DNA from: CALJDF01 sp038121105
GTDB lineage: Bacteria > Pseudomonadota > Alphaproteobacteria > SHVP01
Assembly: GCA_038121105.1 (NCBI GenBank)
Contig: JAYONB010000003.1
Span: 229,300-293,299, forward strand
DNA: 64,000 bases
Direction: 5' to 3'
Shown here: positions 24,203-32,770 of the stretch, piece after piece
Numbering within the stretch: position 1 is the stretch's first letter
Layout of the letters: the number at the start of each line of letters is the position of its first letter
Notes under the pieces: generated by a model
Databases searched by the model: none
What the model was told of the DNA's origin: nothing
What the model saw: only the letters and a program-made list of their open reading frames with translations
Position numbers and translations under genes: made by a program

Positions 24203-26341
24203 ATGACCTACCAATTCACCACCCATTCGGGGGTTCTCGTCACGAGAACCGCCACGGCGCTACCGTTCGAGGACGGCCTCAAGACACTGGTCGGCCGCCT
24301 GGATCGCGAACGCGGCGCGCTGTTTTCTTCCGGGTTCGAATATCCGGATCGCTATTCGCGCTGGGAGATGGGGTTCGCCGCGCCGCCGCTGGAGTTCGTC
24401 GGGTTCGGTCGACGCCTGGAGGTGCGCGCATTGAATGCCCGCGGCTCGGCCCTGCTCGATCTGTTCGGCGACGTGCTGACACGCGACGGGGCGACGGCCA
24501 CGCGAAAGGACGCGACGACGCTGATTCTCGATGTCGCGTCGAGCGATGAGGCTTTCCCCGAAGAAGAACGCAGTTTGCAGCCCACGGTGTTCACACCGCT
24601 GCGCACGTTGCTGACGGATTTCGCGGGGATCGCGGATACCTCGCTCGGGCTTTACGGCGCCTTCGGCTATGACTTGTTGTTCCAGTTCGAGCCGATCGCG
24701 CAACGCTTGCCACGCGCACGCGCGGATTCGGATCTCCATCTGTTTTTGCCCGACCAGTTCTTCATGGTCGACCGGCGCAAGGAAACCGCGTTTCGCTACG
24801 ACTATGAGTTCGCGCGTGGCGACGTCGCGACCGCCGGGTTGGACCGCGAGGCGGCCCCGATCGCGGTGCGCGATGCCGCGGCCGATACGCCGCCCACCAT
24901 CGAGACCGATCACAGCGATGCCGGCTATGCCGATATGGTCGACAAGGCACGCGAGGAAATTCGCGTCGGCAACGTGTTCGAGGTGGTGCTGTCGCGCAAG
25001 TTCAGCGCCGATTACACCGGCAAACCGTCGGACCTGTTCCGCAAGATGCAAGCGGTGAACCCGAGCCCCTACGAGTTTTTAATCCAGATGGGCGAGGAGC
25101 AGCTGGTCGGGGCGTCGCCCGAAATGTTCGTGCGTGTCGAAGGGCGCCGTGTCGAATCCTCGCCGATTTCGGGCACGGTGCGGCGCGGCGACAACCCGAT
25201 GGAAGACGCCGACAATATTCGCGCGCTCTACAACTCGGACAAGGACGAAGTCGAGTTGACGATGTGCACCGACGTCGACCGCAACGACAAAGCGCGCATC
25301 TGCGAACCCGGCTCGGTGCGGCTGTTGGGGCGGCGGATGATCGAACGCTATGCCGGACTGTTCCACACGGTGGACCACGTCGAGGGCACGCTGCGCGCAG
25401 GCTTTACGGGGATCGACGCGTTTCTCTCGCATATGTGGGCGGTGACGCTGACCGGCGCGCCGAAGAAGCGCGCGGTCCAGCTGGTCGAAAATATGGAGAC
25501 CAGCGCACGGCGGTGGTACGGCGGCGCGATCGGCGGCATGTTGATGAACGGCAGCGTGAATACCGGGATCACGATCCGCACGGTGCACCTGAAAGAAGGC
25601 CGCGCGGACTATCGCGCGGGCGCGACGCTGGTGTTCGATTCGGTCGGCGCCGAGGAAGCCGCGGAGACCAAGACCAAGGCGACTTCGTTCTTTCGCGTGC
25701 TGGGCGGCGACGCGGCAGCTGCGCCGAAAGCGAAACCGCGGGCGGCCTCGTTTGACGGGCTGTCGGTCGTGATGGTCGATAACGAGGATTCCTTCGTCCA
25801 CACGCTGGCGGACTACATCCGACAGACCGGCGCGACGGTGCAGACGTTGCGCGCCGGCGCACCGGTCGATCGTTTGCTGCGCGATTCGCCCGACCTTGTG
25901 GTGCATTCGCCGGGGCCGGGCACGCCTGCCGAATACGGCGTGCCGGATCTGGTGCACGCCCTGGCGGAAAAGGGCGTGGCGCAGTTCGGCGTGTGCCTCG
26001 GCCTGCAAGGGATTTTCGAGGCGTTCGGCGGGTCGCTCGCGGTGATGCCCCTGCCCCGCCACGGCAAGCGCTGGGCGGTGACGCACGACGCGAGCGCGTT
26101 GTTCGCCGGATTGCCCAACCCCTGCACGGTGGGGGCGTATCATTCCTTGGCGGCGGTGAACGAAACCTTTCCTGAGGTGCTGCGCAAGGTCGCCTGGACC
26201 GACGACGACGTCGTGATGGCGGTTCAACACGCGAAGTTGCCGATTGCGGCGGTGCAGTTTCACCCGGAGTCGATCCTCTCGATGCGCGAGGACGCGGGGC
26301 ACCGCTTGGTGCGTAATGCTTTGGGTTTGCTGGCCGGGTAG
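24203..26341 (+). CDS. trpEG: Anthranilate synthase, fused components I and II
   Basis: 712 residues. The first ~510 form the chorismate-binding TrpE domain (QMGEEQLVGASPEMFVRVEGRRVESSPISGT, TDVDRNDKARICEPGSV, TLTGAPKKRAVQLVE, ARRWYGGAIGG). After a ~20-residue linker the rest is a class I glutamine amidotransferase: VMVDNEDSFVHTLADYIRQTGA, catalytic Cys598 in FGVCLGLQG, and His/Glu in QFHPESIL. Together they convert chorismate and glutamine to anthranilate, the first step of tryptophan synthesis. The single-chain form is typical of alphaproteobacteria. The leader structures upstream suggest attenuation. Confidence 0.95.
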   Translation: MTYQFTTHSGVLVTRTATALPFEDGLKTLVGRLDRERGALFSSGFEYPDRYSRWEMGFAAPPLEFVGFGRRLEVRALNARGSALLDLFGDVLTRDGATATRKDATTLILDVASSDEAFPEEERSLQPTVFTPLRTLLTDFAGIADTSLGLYGAFGYDLLFQFEPIAQRLPRARADSDLHLFLPDQFFMVDRRKETAFRYDYEFARGDVATAGLDREAAPIAVRDAAADTPPTIETDHSDAGYADMVDKAREEIRVGNVFEVVLSRKFSADYTGKPSDLFRKMQAVNPSPYEFLIQMGEEQLVGASPEMFVRVEGRRVESSPISGTVRRGDNPMEDADNIRALYNSDKDEVELTMCTDVDRNDKARICEPGSVRLLGRRMIERYAGLFHTVDHVEGTLRAGFTGIDAFLSHMWAVTLTGAPKKRAVQLVENMETSARRWYGGAIGGMLMNGSVNTGITIRTVHLKEGRADYRAGATLVFDSVGAEEAAETKTKATSFFRVLGGDAAAAPKAKPRAASFDGLSVVMVDNEDSFVHTLADYIRQTGATVQTLRAGAPVDRLLRDSPDLVVHSPGPGTPAEYGVPDLVHALAEKGVAQFGVCLGLQGIFEAFGGSLAVMPLPRHGKRWAVTHDASALFAGLPNPCTVGAYHSLAAVNETFPEVLRKVAWTDDDVVMAVQHAKLPIAAVQFHPESILSMREDAGHRLVRNALGLLAG

Positions 26342-26498
26342 AGGGCTTGCGCCCGGCGCGGCGTACGCAGAGGCAGAGTCCTTGCGCCGGACGGTTGGCG
26401 CCGACTAGAGCGGTCTCAAGCGCGTGCGCCGGTTTGTGGGGTGGCTTGTCCGGACAGGGCTTGGCCCCTAGGCTTCGTCTTTTCGAGGAGCGTTTTGT

Positions 26499-26888
26499 AT
26501 GTCGAATGGCGGTGGGTTTAGCCCGCAGAACCGTATCGAGTTCGCGGCCGGCACCGAGATTTTCCACGAAGGCCAGGACGCCGATGCGGCGTTTCTGGTT
26601 TTGGAGGGCAACGTCGAAGTGCGGAAGCGCACCGACGACGGCCACAAGGTGATGGCGACGCTGGGCAACGGCGACGTGTTGGGCGAGATGGCGCTGTTCG
26701 GCGGCGACGTGCGGTCGGCCGATGCCGTGGCGCTGACCGATACTAAAGCCTTCCGGTTGAGCCGCGCCGATTTCGAAAGCCGACTGGCCAGCACCGATGC
26801 GGTGTTGCGGCGGATGGTCACGATCTTGGTCGCGCGATTGCGCGACGCCACACACGAACTCGCTCGCCTGCGCGGCGACAACGCCTAA
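26499..26888 (+). CDS. Stand-alone cyclic-nucleotide-binding (cupin-like) domain protein
   Basis: 129 residues consisting of one cNMP-binding domain: IFHEGQDADAAFLVLEGNVEVRK, then the phosphate-binding cassette GEMALFGGDVRSADAVAL with the conserved Gly-Glu and Arg, and a C-terminal helix (VLRRMVTILVARLRD). No DNA-binding or enzyme domain is attached, so it would act through a partner. A GAGGAGCG ribosome site precedes the ATG. It sits 35 bases before the second MmgE/PrpD gene. Class III cyclases make the ligand; one such gene, broken, is at 42535. Confidence 0.85.
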   Translation: MSNGGGFSPQNRIEFAAGTEIFHEGQDADAAFLVLEGNVEVRKRTDDGHKVMATLGNGDVLGEMALFGGDVRSADAVALTDTKAFRLSRADFESRLASTDAVLRRMVTILVARLRDATHELARLRGDNA

Positions 26889-26923
26889 CCACGATCAAAC
26901 GACAAGAAACCGAGGAGACCGGC

Positions 26924-28294
26924 ATGGGCACGACCCGAGACCTGACCAATTTCGTTGCCAACACATCGTACAAAGACCTCCCGCAAAAGACGGTCGATGC
27001 GACCAAACTTGCGGTGTTGAATATCGTGGGCTGCATGCTGGCCGGCTATCAAACCCGCATCGGCCAGTTGCACACCGACATGGCCAAGGACATGGGTGGC
27101 GGGCGCGAGCAATCGACGATCATCGGCGACGGCGCGAAGGTTTCGGCGCCGCTGGCGGCCTACGCGAACGGCAACTTCGGGTTCGCGTTGGATTACGAGG
27201 ACACGGTTCTGTACATCAGCCACCCCGGCTACATCACGATGTCGTCAGGCTTGGCGATCGGCGAGATGCTGGGATCGTCGGGCAAAGATTTGATCCTAAG
27301 CATCGCGTTGGGGTTCGAAGTGGTGGCGCGCATCGGCGCCGCCATGCAACCCACGCCGGAACGCGGCAAACAGGTTTGGGGCGAGCAGTACCATCCGTTT
27401 GCCTCGGCGACGACGGCGGGCAAGTTGTTCGGACAGGACGCCGAAACATTGGACGTGGCGTTCGGCATTGCCGGGACCTATGCGACGGTGCCGTCGGTCT
27501 ACAAGTATTTCGGCGTGGTGGAGGAAACGCGGCCCATGCGCGAAGTGAAGCTGGGCTGGGGCTGGATGAGCATGGCCGGCACGGTGGCGGCGCAATCCGC
27601 GCAGCGTGGTTTTCGGGGCGGGCACGGCGTTCTGGACGGCGAGCAAGGCTTTCACGTCATGGCCGGATCGGACCGGTGCGACCACGACCAGATCGTTCGC
27701 GATCTCGGCAAGAGCTGGGCGATCGACGTGACCGAATACAAGATCCATCCGTCGATCGCGTGGAACCATCCGGGCTTCGACGCCACCCGCACGCTGGTGA
27801 AGGACCACAGCATCACGCCCGACCAAGTGGAGAAAATTCACATCACGGGCATGGCGCTGAACCTGATCGGCGACACCAATCCGCAAGGCGCGGTGGATGC
27901 GCAATTCTCGCTGCCCTACACGGTGGTGACCACGATCATGGGCGAGCCGTTGCTACCGGCGATGTATAGCGACGAAAAGCTCGCCGACCCGGTGGTGCGC
28001 GATCTGTTGTCGAAGGTCAGCATGACGCACGACCCCAAGGCCGACGACGACTTCTTTACCGACCAGAAGATGCGCTTTGGTGTCGAGCTGACCCTGAAGG
28101 ACGGCAACACGGTGAAGCGCGACGTCGAATGGCCGAGCGATCAACCGCCGATGGGCCGCGCCGACATCGAGAAGAAGTTCCGCGAATTGGCGGGCACCGT
28201 CATGGACGACAAACGCGCCGAAGAGGTGATGCAGGCGATCGATTCGCTGGACAGCTTCGACAACGTGGCCGAGTTCGCGCGCCTGTTGGTTTAA
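26924..28294 (+). CDS. MmgE/PrpD family protein, copy 2
   Basis: 456 residues of the MmgE/PrpD family: AVLNIVGCMLAGYQT near the start, APLAAYANGNFGFALDYEDTVLYISHPG (the family's Asp-rich active-site segment), a KIHPSIAWNHPGFDA region and a helical C-terminal lid. It is only distantly similar to copy 1 at 15471. A good GAGGAG site precedes the ATG. The gene converges on the maleate-isomerase-like gene with a 4-base overlap of stops. Substrate unknown. Confidence 0.88.
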   Translation: MGTTRDLTNFVANTSYKDLPQKTVDATKLAVLNIVGCMLAGYQTRIGQLHTDMAKDMGGGREQSTIIGDGAKVSAPLAAYANGNFGFALDYEDTVLYISHPGYITMSSGLAIGEMLGSSGKDLILSIALGFEVVARIGAAMQPTPERGKQVWGEQYHPFASATTAGKLFGQDAETLDVAFGIAGTYATVPSVYKYFGVVEETRPMREVKLGWGWMSMAGTVAAQSAQRGFRGGHGVLDGEQGFHVMAGSDRCDHDQIVRDLGKSWAIDVTEYKIHPSIAWNHPGFDATRTLVKDHSITPDQVEKIHITGMALNLIGDTNPQGAVDAQFSLPYTVVTTIMGEPLLPAMYSDEKLADPVVRDLLSKVSMTHDPKADDDFFTDQKMRFGVELTLKDGNTVKRDVEWPSDQPPMGRADIEKKFRELAGTVMDDKRAEEVMQAIDSLDSFDNVAEFARLLV

Positions 28295-29025
28295 TAGTCG
28301 CGTAACAATGTGCCGCGGTTCTCGATGCGGTCGTCGAAGCCGGAGTCGCGCAAGGCGTACCAGACCAGCACGGCGTTGAGGTGAAGGACCGGCTTGCCGA
28401 TCCAAAATTCGGCTTCTTCGATCATGTCCATCAGCGCGATTTCGCTGCCGGTCGCGAGAATGACATCCGCGTCGCTGCGGGCGAGTTCGGCCAGGCCGTC
28501 GCGCAAGGTGTCGTCGGTCAGGGCGTCGATGTCGTGGATCGAGGTGCAGCCCAAGCCTTTAGCGGCGGCGACCTCGTAGCCGCAGGCCTCCCATAGGCCG
28601 CCCGACACGACGCCGCTGTCGGGAAGTCGCGGCGTCAGGACCGCAACCTTGCGCGCCTTCATCACCTCAAGAGCGCGCAAGAACGCGCGCGCCGACGAGG
28701 CGACCCGAAGACCCGATATTTCTTCGTATTTGCGATCGAAGGCTTCGAGCTCTTCGCGGGGAAACGAAAAGCCGCCCTCCCCCATCAGCAAGTAATCGGG
28801 TTCGCAGGTCATCACCGCCCTGATCGCATCGGGTTCGGCGTCGCGAATGGCGCGGGCCATTTTTTTCATGGCCTCGTCGCTGCCCCACACGGCCGGACCT
28901 TTGCGCACGGCGCGGGCAGTGTTGATCGAAATCCCTGGCGGGACGATTCGGTGCATCTCGGTTTCGCACACGGTATTCTTCGACGGAATGATCAAGCCCC
29001 ATTTCGCCCGTGATTCGACAGCCAT
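28291..29025 (-). CDS. Asp/Glu racemase superfamily protein, maleate isomerase/AMDase-like
   Basis: 244 residues with the layout of maleate cis-trans isomerase and arylmalonate decarboxylase: WGLIIPSKNTVCETEMHRI at the start, the first catalytic-Cys strand VMTCEPDYLLMG (Cys74), and a GKPVLHLNAVLVWYALR end. Two-cysteine isomerases carry a second Cys in the later 'SCTN' strand; here that strand reads ILATGSEIAL with no Cys, so the reaction may differ. GGAGGACATC precedes the start at 29025. Confidence 0.8.
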   Translation of the reverse strand: MAVESRAKWGLIIPSKNTVCETEMHRIVPPGISINTARAVRKGPAVWGSDEAMKKMARAIRDAEPDAIRAVMTCEPDYLLMGEGGFSFPREELEAFDRKYEEISGLRVASSARAFLRALEVMKARKVAVLTPRLPDSGVVSGGLWEACGYEVAAAKGLGCTSIHDIDALTDDTLRDGLAELARSDADVILATGSEIALMDMIEEAEFWIGKPVLHLNAVLVWYALRDSGFDDRIENRGTLLRDY

Positions 29026-29085
29026 GATGTCCTCCCTGATGGCGCAGCCTTTACCGACACCCCGACCACCCTTGGACGTGGCGCA

Positions 29086-29424
29086 ATGACGCTCGATCTT
29101 GACTCATTTCGCGCCCGCTTGCGTGGCGAAGCGCGAGAATTGCAGGACGCCGCCGATCGATCGGCCGCAGAGCGGGCACCGGTACAGCTCGATCAGCAGA
29201 GCGTCGGGCGGCTCTCCCGCATGGATGCCTTGCAAGTGCAGGCGATGGCCAAGGCGGAACAAGAACGCCGGTTGGCACGGCTGCGCCGCGTGGAGACGGC
29301 CCTGGCCCGCATCGAGTCGGGCGACTTCGGCTATTGCGTGCAGTGCGACGAGGACATCGAAGCGAAACGCCTGGAGGCCGATCCGACGGTCCCGTTGTGC
29401 ATCCAATGCGCGGGCGCGGGTTAA
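29086..29424 (+). CDS. DksA/TraR-type zinc-finger protein
   Basis: 112 residues: an N-terminal charged coiled-coil region (about 1-75) and a C-terminal C4 zinc finger (CVQCDEDIEAKRLEADP, then CIQC). This is the TraR/DksA short form that can insert into the RNA polymerase secondary channel; the coiled-coil tip acidic residues typical of DksA are not clear, so it may be a DksA-like protein of other function. It is divergent from the maleate-isomerase-like gene. Confidence 0.85.
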   Translation: MTLDLDSFRARLRGEARELQDAADRSAAERAPVQLDQQSVGRLSRMDALQVQAMAKAEQERRLARLRRVETALARIESGDFGYCVQCDEDIEAKRLEADPTVPLCIQCAGAG

Positions 29425-29482
29425 GGACTGTCTTGGTGCCGTCATATCCGTGTCATAAGAAGAGTGTTTCAGCAGGAGTATC

Positions 29483-30172
29483 TTGTCGGTGATCCGCCCT
29501 TTTTCGCTCGCCCAACGATTAACCGCCGAGGCGCTCGGCACCGGGCTTCTGGTGGCGACCGTCGTGGGTTCGGGCGTGATGGCCGAGACCCTGGCGGATG
29601 GGAACGACGCGATCGCGCTGCTCGGCAACACCATTGCGACCGGCGCGATCTTGTTCGTGCTGATTACGATCTTCGCGGGCATTTCCGGAGCGCACTTTAA
29701 TCCCGCCGTCACCGTCGGCTTCGTGATCCGGCGCGAGCTGCGTTGGCCGCATGCTGCGAGCTACATCGGCGCCCAAGTTGCCGGCGGCATTCTCGGCGCG
29801 ATGTTGGCCCATGCCATGTTCGCGCTGCCGCTGGTGCAGGCGGCGAGCCAGGCCAGGACGGGGGGCGCGCAATGGTTGGCCGAGGGCGTGGCGACGTTCG
29901 GGTTGTTGCTGACGATCTACGGCTGCGTGCGGTTTCGCCCGCACGCGGTGGCGGCGGCGGTCGGGCTCTATATCACGGCGGGCTATTGGTTCACGGCCTC
30001 GACGTCGTTCGCCAATCCGGCGGTGACGATCGGGCGCACACTGACCGACACGTTTTCGGGCATTCGACCCGTCGACGCACCGGGCTTTATCGCGGCCCAA
30101 CTGGTGGGCGCGGTGCTCGCGACGTGGTTGGCGATCTGGCTGTTTCGCGGGCCCCACGACGGACGCCGCTGA
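29483..30172 (+). CDS. Aquaporin/MIP family channel
   Basis: 229 residues with six predicted membrane helices and both pore signatures: SGAHFNPAVTVGF in the first half and TSFANPAVTIGR in the second. It would conduct water or small neutral solutes across the inner membrane. The start is taken as TTG at 29483 with AGGAG seven bases upstream; a GTG six bases further in is an alternative. It follows the DksA-like gene by 58 bases. Confidence 0.88.
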   Translation: MSVIRPFSLAQRLTAEALGTGLLVATVVGSGVMAETLADGNDAIALLGNTIATGAILFVLITIFAGISGAHFNPAVTVGFVIRRELRWPHAASYIGAQVAGGILGAMLAHAMFALPLVQAASQARTGGAQWLAEGVATFGLLLTIYGCVRFRPHAVAAAVGLYITAGYWFTASTSFANPAVTIGRTLTDTFSGIRPVDAPGFIAAQLVGAVLATWLAIWLFRGPHDGRR

Positions 30173-30259
30173 CCGGATCGCGGGCGGTCTTGGTTTGTGA
30201 TCGTCGGCATACCGCCGGGTCGACCTAGAATGACGAGATCAGCATTGGAGGATCGCGCC

Positions 30260-30961
30260 ATGCGCCCGCACATTCCCCACTTGGACACCGAATCCATGGA
30301 TTGGACGTCGCCCATACCCGGTCTTTACTCGAAAGTCTTGAGTGTCGATCCGGACAATGGCGCGCGCACCGCCATTCAGCGGTTGGTGCCGGCCGAGGGC
30401 TATACCGCGCCGTCGGTGCCCCACTATCACCATTCGGCGGAAGAGATTCTGGTGTTGGGCGGCAAGCTGTCGTTCGACAGCAAGACCTATCTCGGGGCCA
30501 GGGGGTATTGCTTTCATCCGCCCGAAACCGTGCACGGCTTTAAGAGCGACGTGCCCGAGGAGACCATGTTCCTGTCGCGGCACTCCAAGAAGATGTGCAC
30601 CCACAACGTGCCCGAACCGGCCAAGCGCGAATACTACCCGCTGACCGGCAAGATGCCGGATCGCGCGTGGGCGGCGCTACCCGACGCCGCGGCGGACGGC
30701 TGGGAGGGCAACGTCAAGGTGCTGGGCGAGGATTCGCGCGGCGAAGGCTCGAAACTGATGCGTTTCGACGGCGACAAGATCAACCTCTCGGTGCCCGAGG
30801 TGTTCTACGAAGAGATCTACGTCCTCGACGGCAGCCTAACGACCGCGGATGGACAGACCTTCGCCAAGGGCGCCTATGCGTTCTGCCCGCCGGACGTCGC
30901 CCGACCGTCCTTTGCCACGGCCAAGAAGGCGCTGGTCTACGTGAACTACGGCCCGGCCTAG
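30260..30961 (+). CDS. Two-domain cupin protein
   Basis: 233 residues comprising two cupin barrels. The first has a metal-binding motif (VPHYHHSAEEILVLGGKL, followed later by HPPETVHGF); the second (VFYEEIYVLDGSL, FAKGAYAFCPPDVARPS) has lost most of the His ligands. This ChrR-like bicupin arrangement is found in small-molecule dioxygenases and anti-sigma proteins; the role here is unknown. GGAGGAT precedes the ATG at 30260, which rules out the longer frame beginning at 30197. Confidence 0.8.
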   Translation: MRPHIPHLDTESMDWTSPIPGLYSKVLSVDPDNGARTAIQRLVPAEGYTAPSVPHYHHSAEEILVLGGKLSFDSKTYLGARGYCFHPPETVHGFKSDVPEETMFLSRHSKKMCTHNVPEPAKREYYPLTGKMPDRAWAALPDAAADGWEGNVKVLGEDSRGEGSKLMRFDGDKINLSVPEVFYEEIYVLDGSLTTADGQTFAKGAYAFCPPDVARPSFATAKKALVYVNYGPA

Positions 30962-31104
30962 GCTGACGGCGGGTTCACAAGCTCGTCGGCGTGAGTCAGT
31001 CGCTCGAAACGGGGATTGGCAAAATAGAACCCTTGGAACGGGTCGATCGAAAGGTCGAACCCGAGGGCTCGACCGTCACGGCAGGCTTCGCATTTTTTGC
31101 ACAT
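30958..31104 (-). CDS. Candidate 48-residue small protein with N-terminal CxxCxxC
   Basis: A short open frame beginning MCKKCEACRDGRALGF and ending DELVNPPSA, followed by TAG. Three cysteines in CxxCxxC spacing right at the N-terminus could hold a metal or Fe-S ligand. The rest (DPFQGFYFANPRFERL) looks like protein rather than noise. The ribosome site (AGGTTGGA) is weak. Its stop overlaps the cupin stop by a few bases on the opposite strand. I do not recognise a family. Confidence 0.4.
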   Translation of the reverse strand: MCKKCEACRDGRALGFDLSIDPFQGFYFANPRFERLTHADELVNPPSA

Positions 31105-31196
31105 TTCCAACCTGACCTAACGGCCCCAAAAAGAAGTAGACCGGTCGGATAGGTGGCATAACCAGAGCGTTCAGCCTGCCCACCCCGCCGCCAAGA

Positions 31197-31532
31197 TCAG
31201 GCGAGCGGCTCGGCGCTATGGTCGGCGTGAGCATAGGATTTGGCTTCAAGCCGGGTTATGCGGAACCCGGCACCGCAATGGGGGTCGGTGCAACCGATAA
31301 CGCCGTCGGTGCTCATCCAATCGGTATCCCGGGTGGGGCGCTGTTTCGCCGGGACAAACGGCAACACCGCCAACATCGCATAAAGCCCGAAGGTCTTGCC
31401 GGGCGGAATTTCGATGACGCTGCCTTTGACATAAAACACGTCCCCCACGGTGTGCTGGCAGACCAGCGGCCTGGCCGGATCGTGGTGAATCACCTCGATG
31501 GCCAAGTCGTATAGCTCGAAGGTGTCGTTCAT
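31197..31532 (-). CDS. TIGR04076 family protein
   Basis: 111 residues that fit the pattern of the uncharacterised TIGR04076 family: ARPLVCQHTVGDVFYVKG, an IPPGKTFGLYAML stretch and a C-terminal GCTDP motif before a final beta strand (FRITRL). Conserved Cys residues (VCQH, GCTDPHCG) suggest metal or redox function. The ATG at 31532 has GGAGA upstream. It follows the aldo/keto reductase gene by 10 bases on the same strand, so they are probably cotranscribed. Confidence 0.75.
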   Translation of the reverse strand: MNDTFELYDLAIEVIHHDPARPLVCQHTVGDVFYVKGSVIEIPPGKTFGLYAMLAVLPFVPAKQRPTRDTDWMSTDGVIGCTDPHCGAGFRITRLEAKSYAHADHSAEPLA

Positions 31533-31542
31533 CAGGCGTCTC

Positions 31543-32598
31543 CTACGGCGCGCCGGCGCCACCCAGGTTCTGGTTCTTCCAGTTCATTAGCGTGTGGGGG
31601 CCCTCGGGGTCACGCTCCAGCGTATAGCAGTCGCCCGCCGGCCCAGGTGCGCCCTCGGCGACCGCGTCGATCGCTGCAATATCGGTTGGCGTCAGCCGGA
31701 TGTCGGTCACGGAAAGAACGTCGGCTAAATGAGCATCAGTCCGCGCGCCGACAATCGCGGTAGCGACACCGGGCCGGTCCAGGACGTATCGGATTGCGAT
31801 TGCCGCCAGGCTCACCCCATGCGCCGCAGCCACCGAAGCCAGAACGGTGAGAAGCGACTGATAGGCGCCCCAGCCACCGAATTCATCGATCATTAGACGG
31901 TACTTTTGTTGTGAACGATCGGCGGCTTGCGTCTGCGGCGGCGCACCAAGCCAGCGATCCGATAAAAAGCCACCCGCCAACGCGCCGTAACACTGCAGCG
32001 CGATACCGTTGTCGCGACACAATGCACCCATCCCGTTTTCCGGCCGGTGATCGAGTGCGGAATACTGAACTTGGTGGCTAACGATCGGCACGCCCGTGGC
32101 GAGGAGTTCCTCCAGCCGGACGCAATCGAAATTGGTGACGCCGAGGTGGGCAATCTTGCCCTCGGCCTGCATCTCGGCCAGCCACAGCATGCTGTCGACG
32201 TAGCCTGGCGTGTCGTAATCCCACCAATGGAACTGGACAAGGTCGAGAGTGGTAACGCCCAACCGATCGCGGGCGCGATCGACGATCTTCTCGATATCGG
32301 CCCGCGTGATCCCCGCCAGGACCGCGCGATCCGGCACGATCTTGGTTTGCACGGTCAGACGGGCGGCAAGGTCCGGATATTGCTGGCGGAAGGCGCCAAT
32401 CAATTCTTCCACGCCGGTATAGTGATCGGCGCAATCGAAGTTAGTGATCCCGGCTTCGACAAAGCGCCGCATGCCGGATATCGCAACGTCCTCGGGAACG
32501 GTCGGACCATGCTTGGCGGCGAGTTGCCAATTGCCTCGGGTGAGTCGCGACACCTCGAGCCCATCGGCGAGCGCCACGCGTTCAGGTTGGGTAGCCAT
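31543..32598 (-). CDS. Aldo/keto reductase
   Basis: 351 residues with the aldo/keto reductase tetrad: Asp and Tyr in FDCADHYTG, Lys in LTVQTKIV and His in LVQFHWWDYD. The barrel continues through IAHLGVTNFD and the nucleotide-binding end VATAIVGARTDAHLADVL. It should be a cytosolic NADPH-dependent carbonyl reductase; the substrate is not predictable. The ATG at 32598 starts the conserved domain, although its ribosome site is weak and an upstream in-frame ATG exists. Confidence 0.85.
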   Translation of the reverse strand: MATQPERVALADGLEVSRLTRGNWQLAAKHGPTVPEDVAISGMRRFVEAGITNFDCADHYTGVEELIGAFRQQYPDLAARLTVQTKIVPDRAVLAGITRADIEKIVDRARDRLGVTTLDLVQFHWWDYDTPGYVDSMLWLAEMQAEGKIAHLGVTNFDCVRLEELLATGVPIVSHQVQYSALDHRPENGMGALCRDNGIALQCYGALAGGFLSDRWLGAPPQTQAADRSQQKYRLMIDEFGGWGAYQSLLTVLASVAAAHGVSLAAIAIRYVLDRPGVATAIVGARTDAHLADVLSVTDIRLTPTDIAAIDAVAEGAPGPAGDCYTLERDPEGPHTLMNWKNQNLGGAGAP

Positions 32599-32770
32599 GG
32601 CACCAAAATACGTTGAGCATCCCCACCTGCCAAACATCGGCCACGAACAACCATGAACCTGGCCGGGCGACGGCGCGAAATCCACTCAAATTCGAGGAAA
32701 ATCCGAATCGATACTTCGCACGGCCAACGGCGATTCCCCTAACATCGCCCCGCGATACAGAGGGGAGAAC

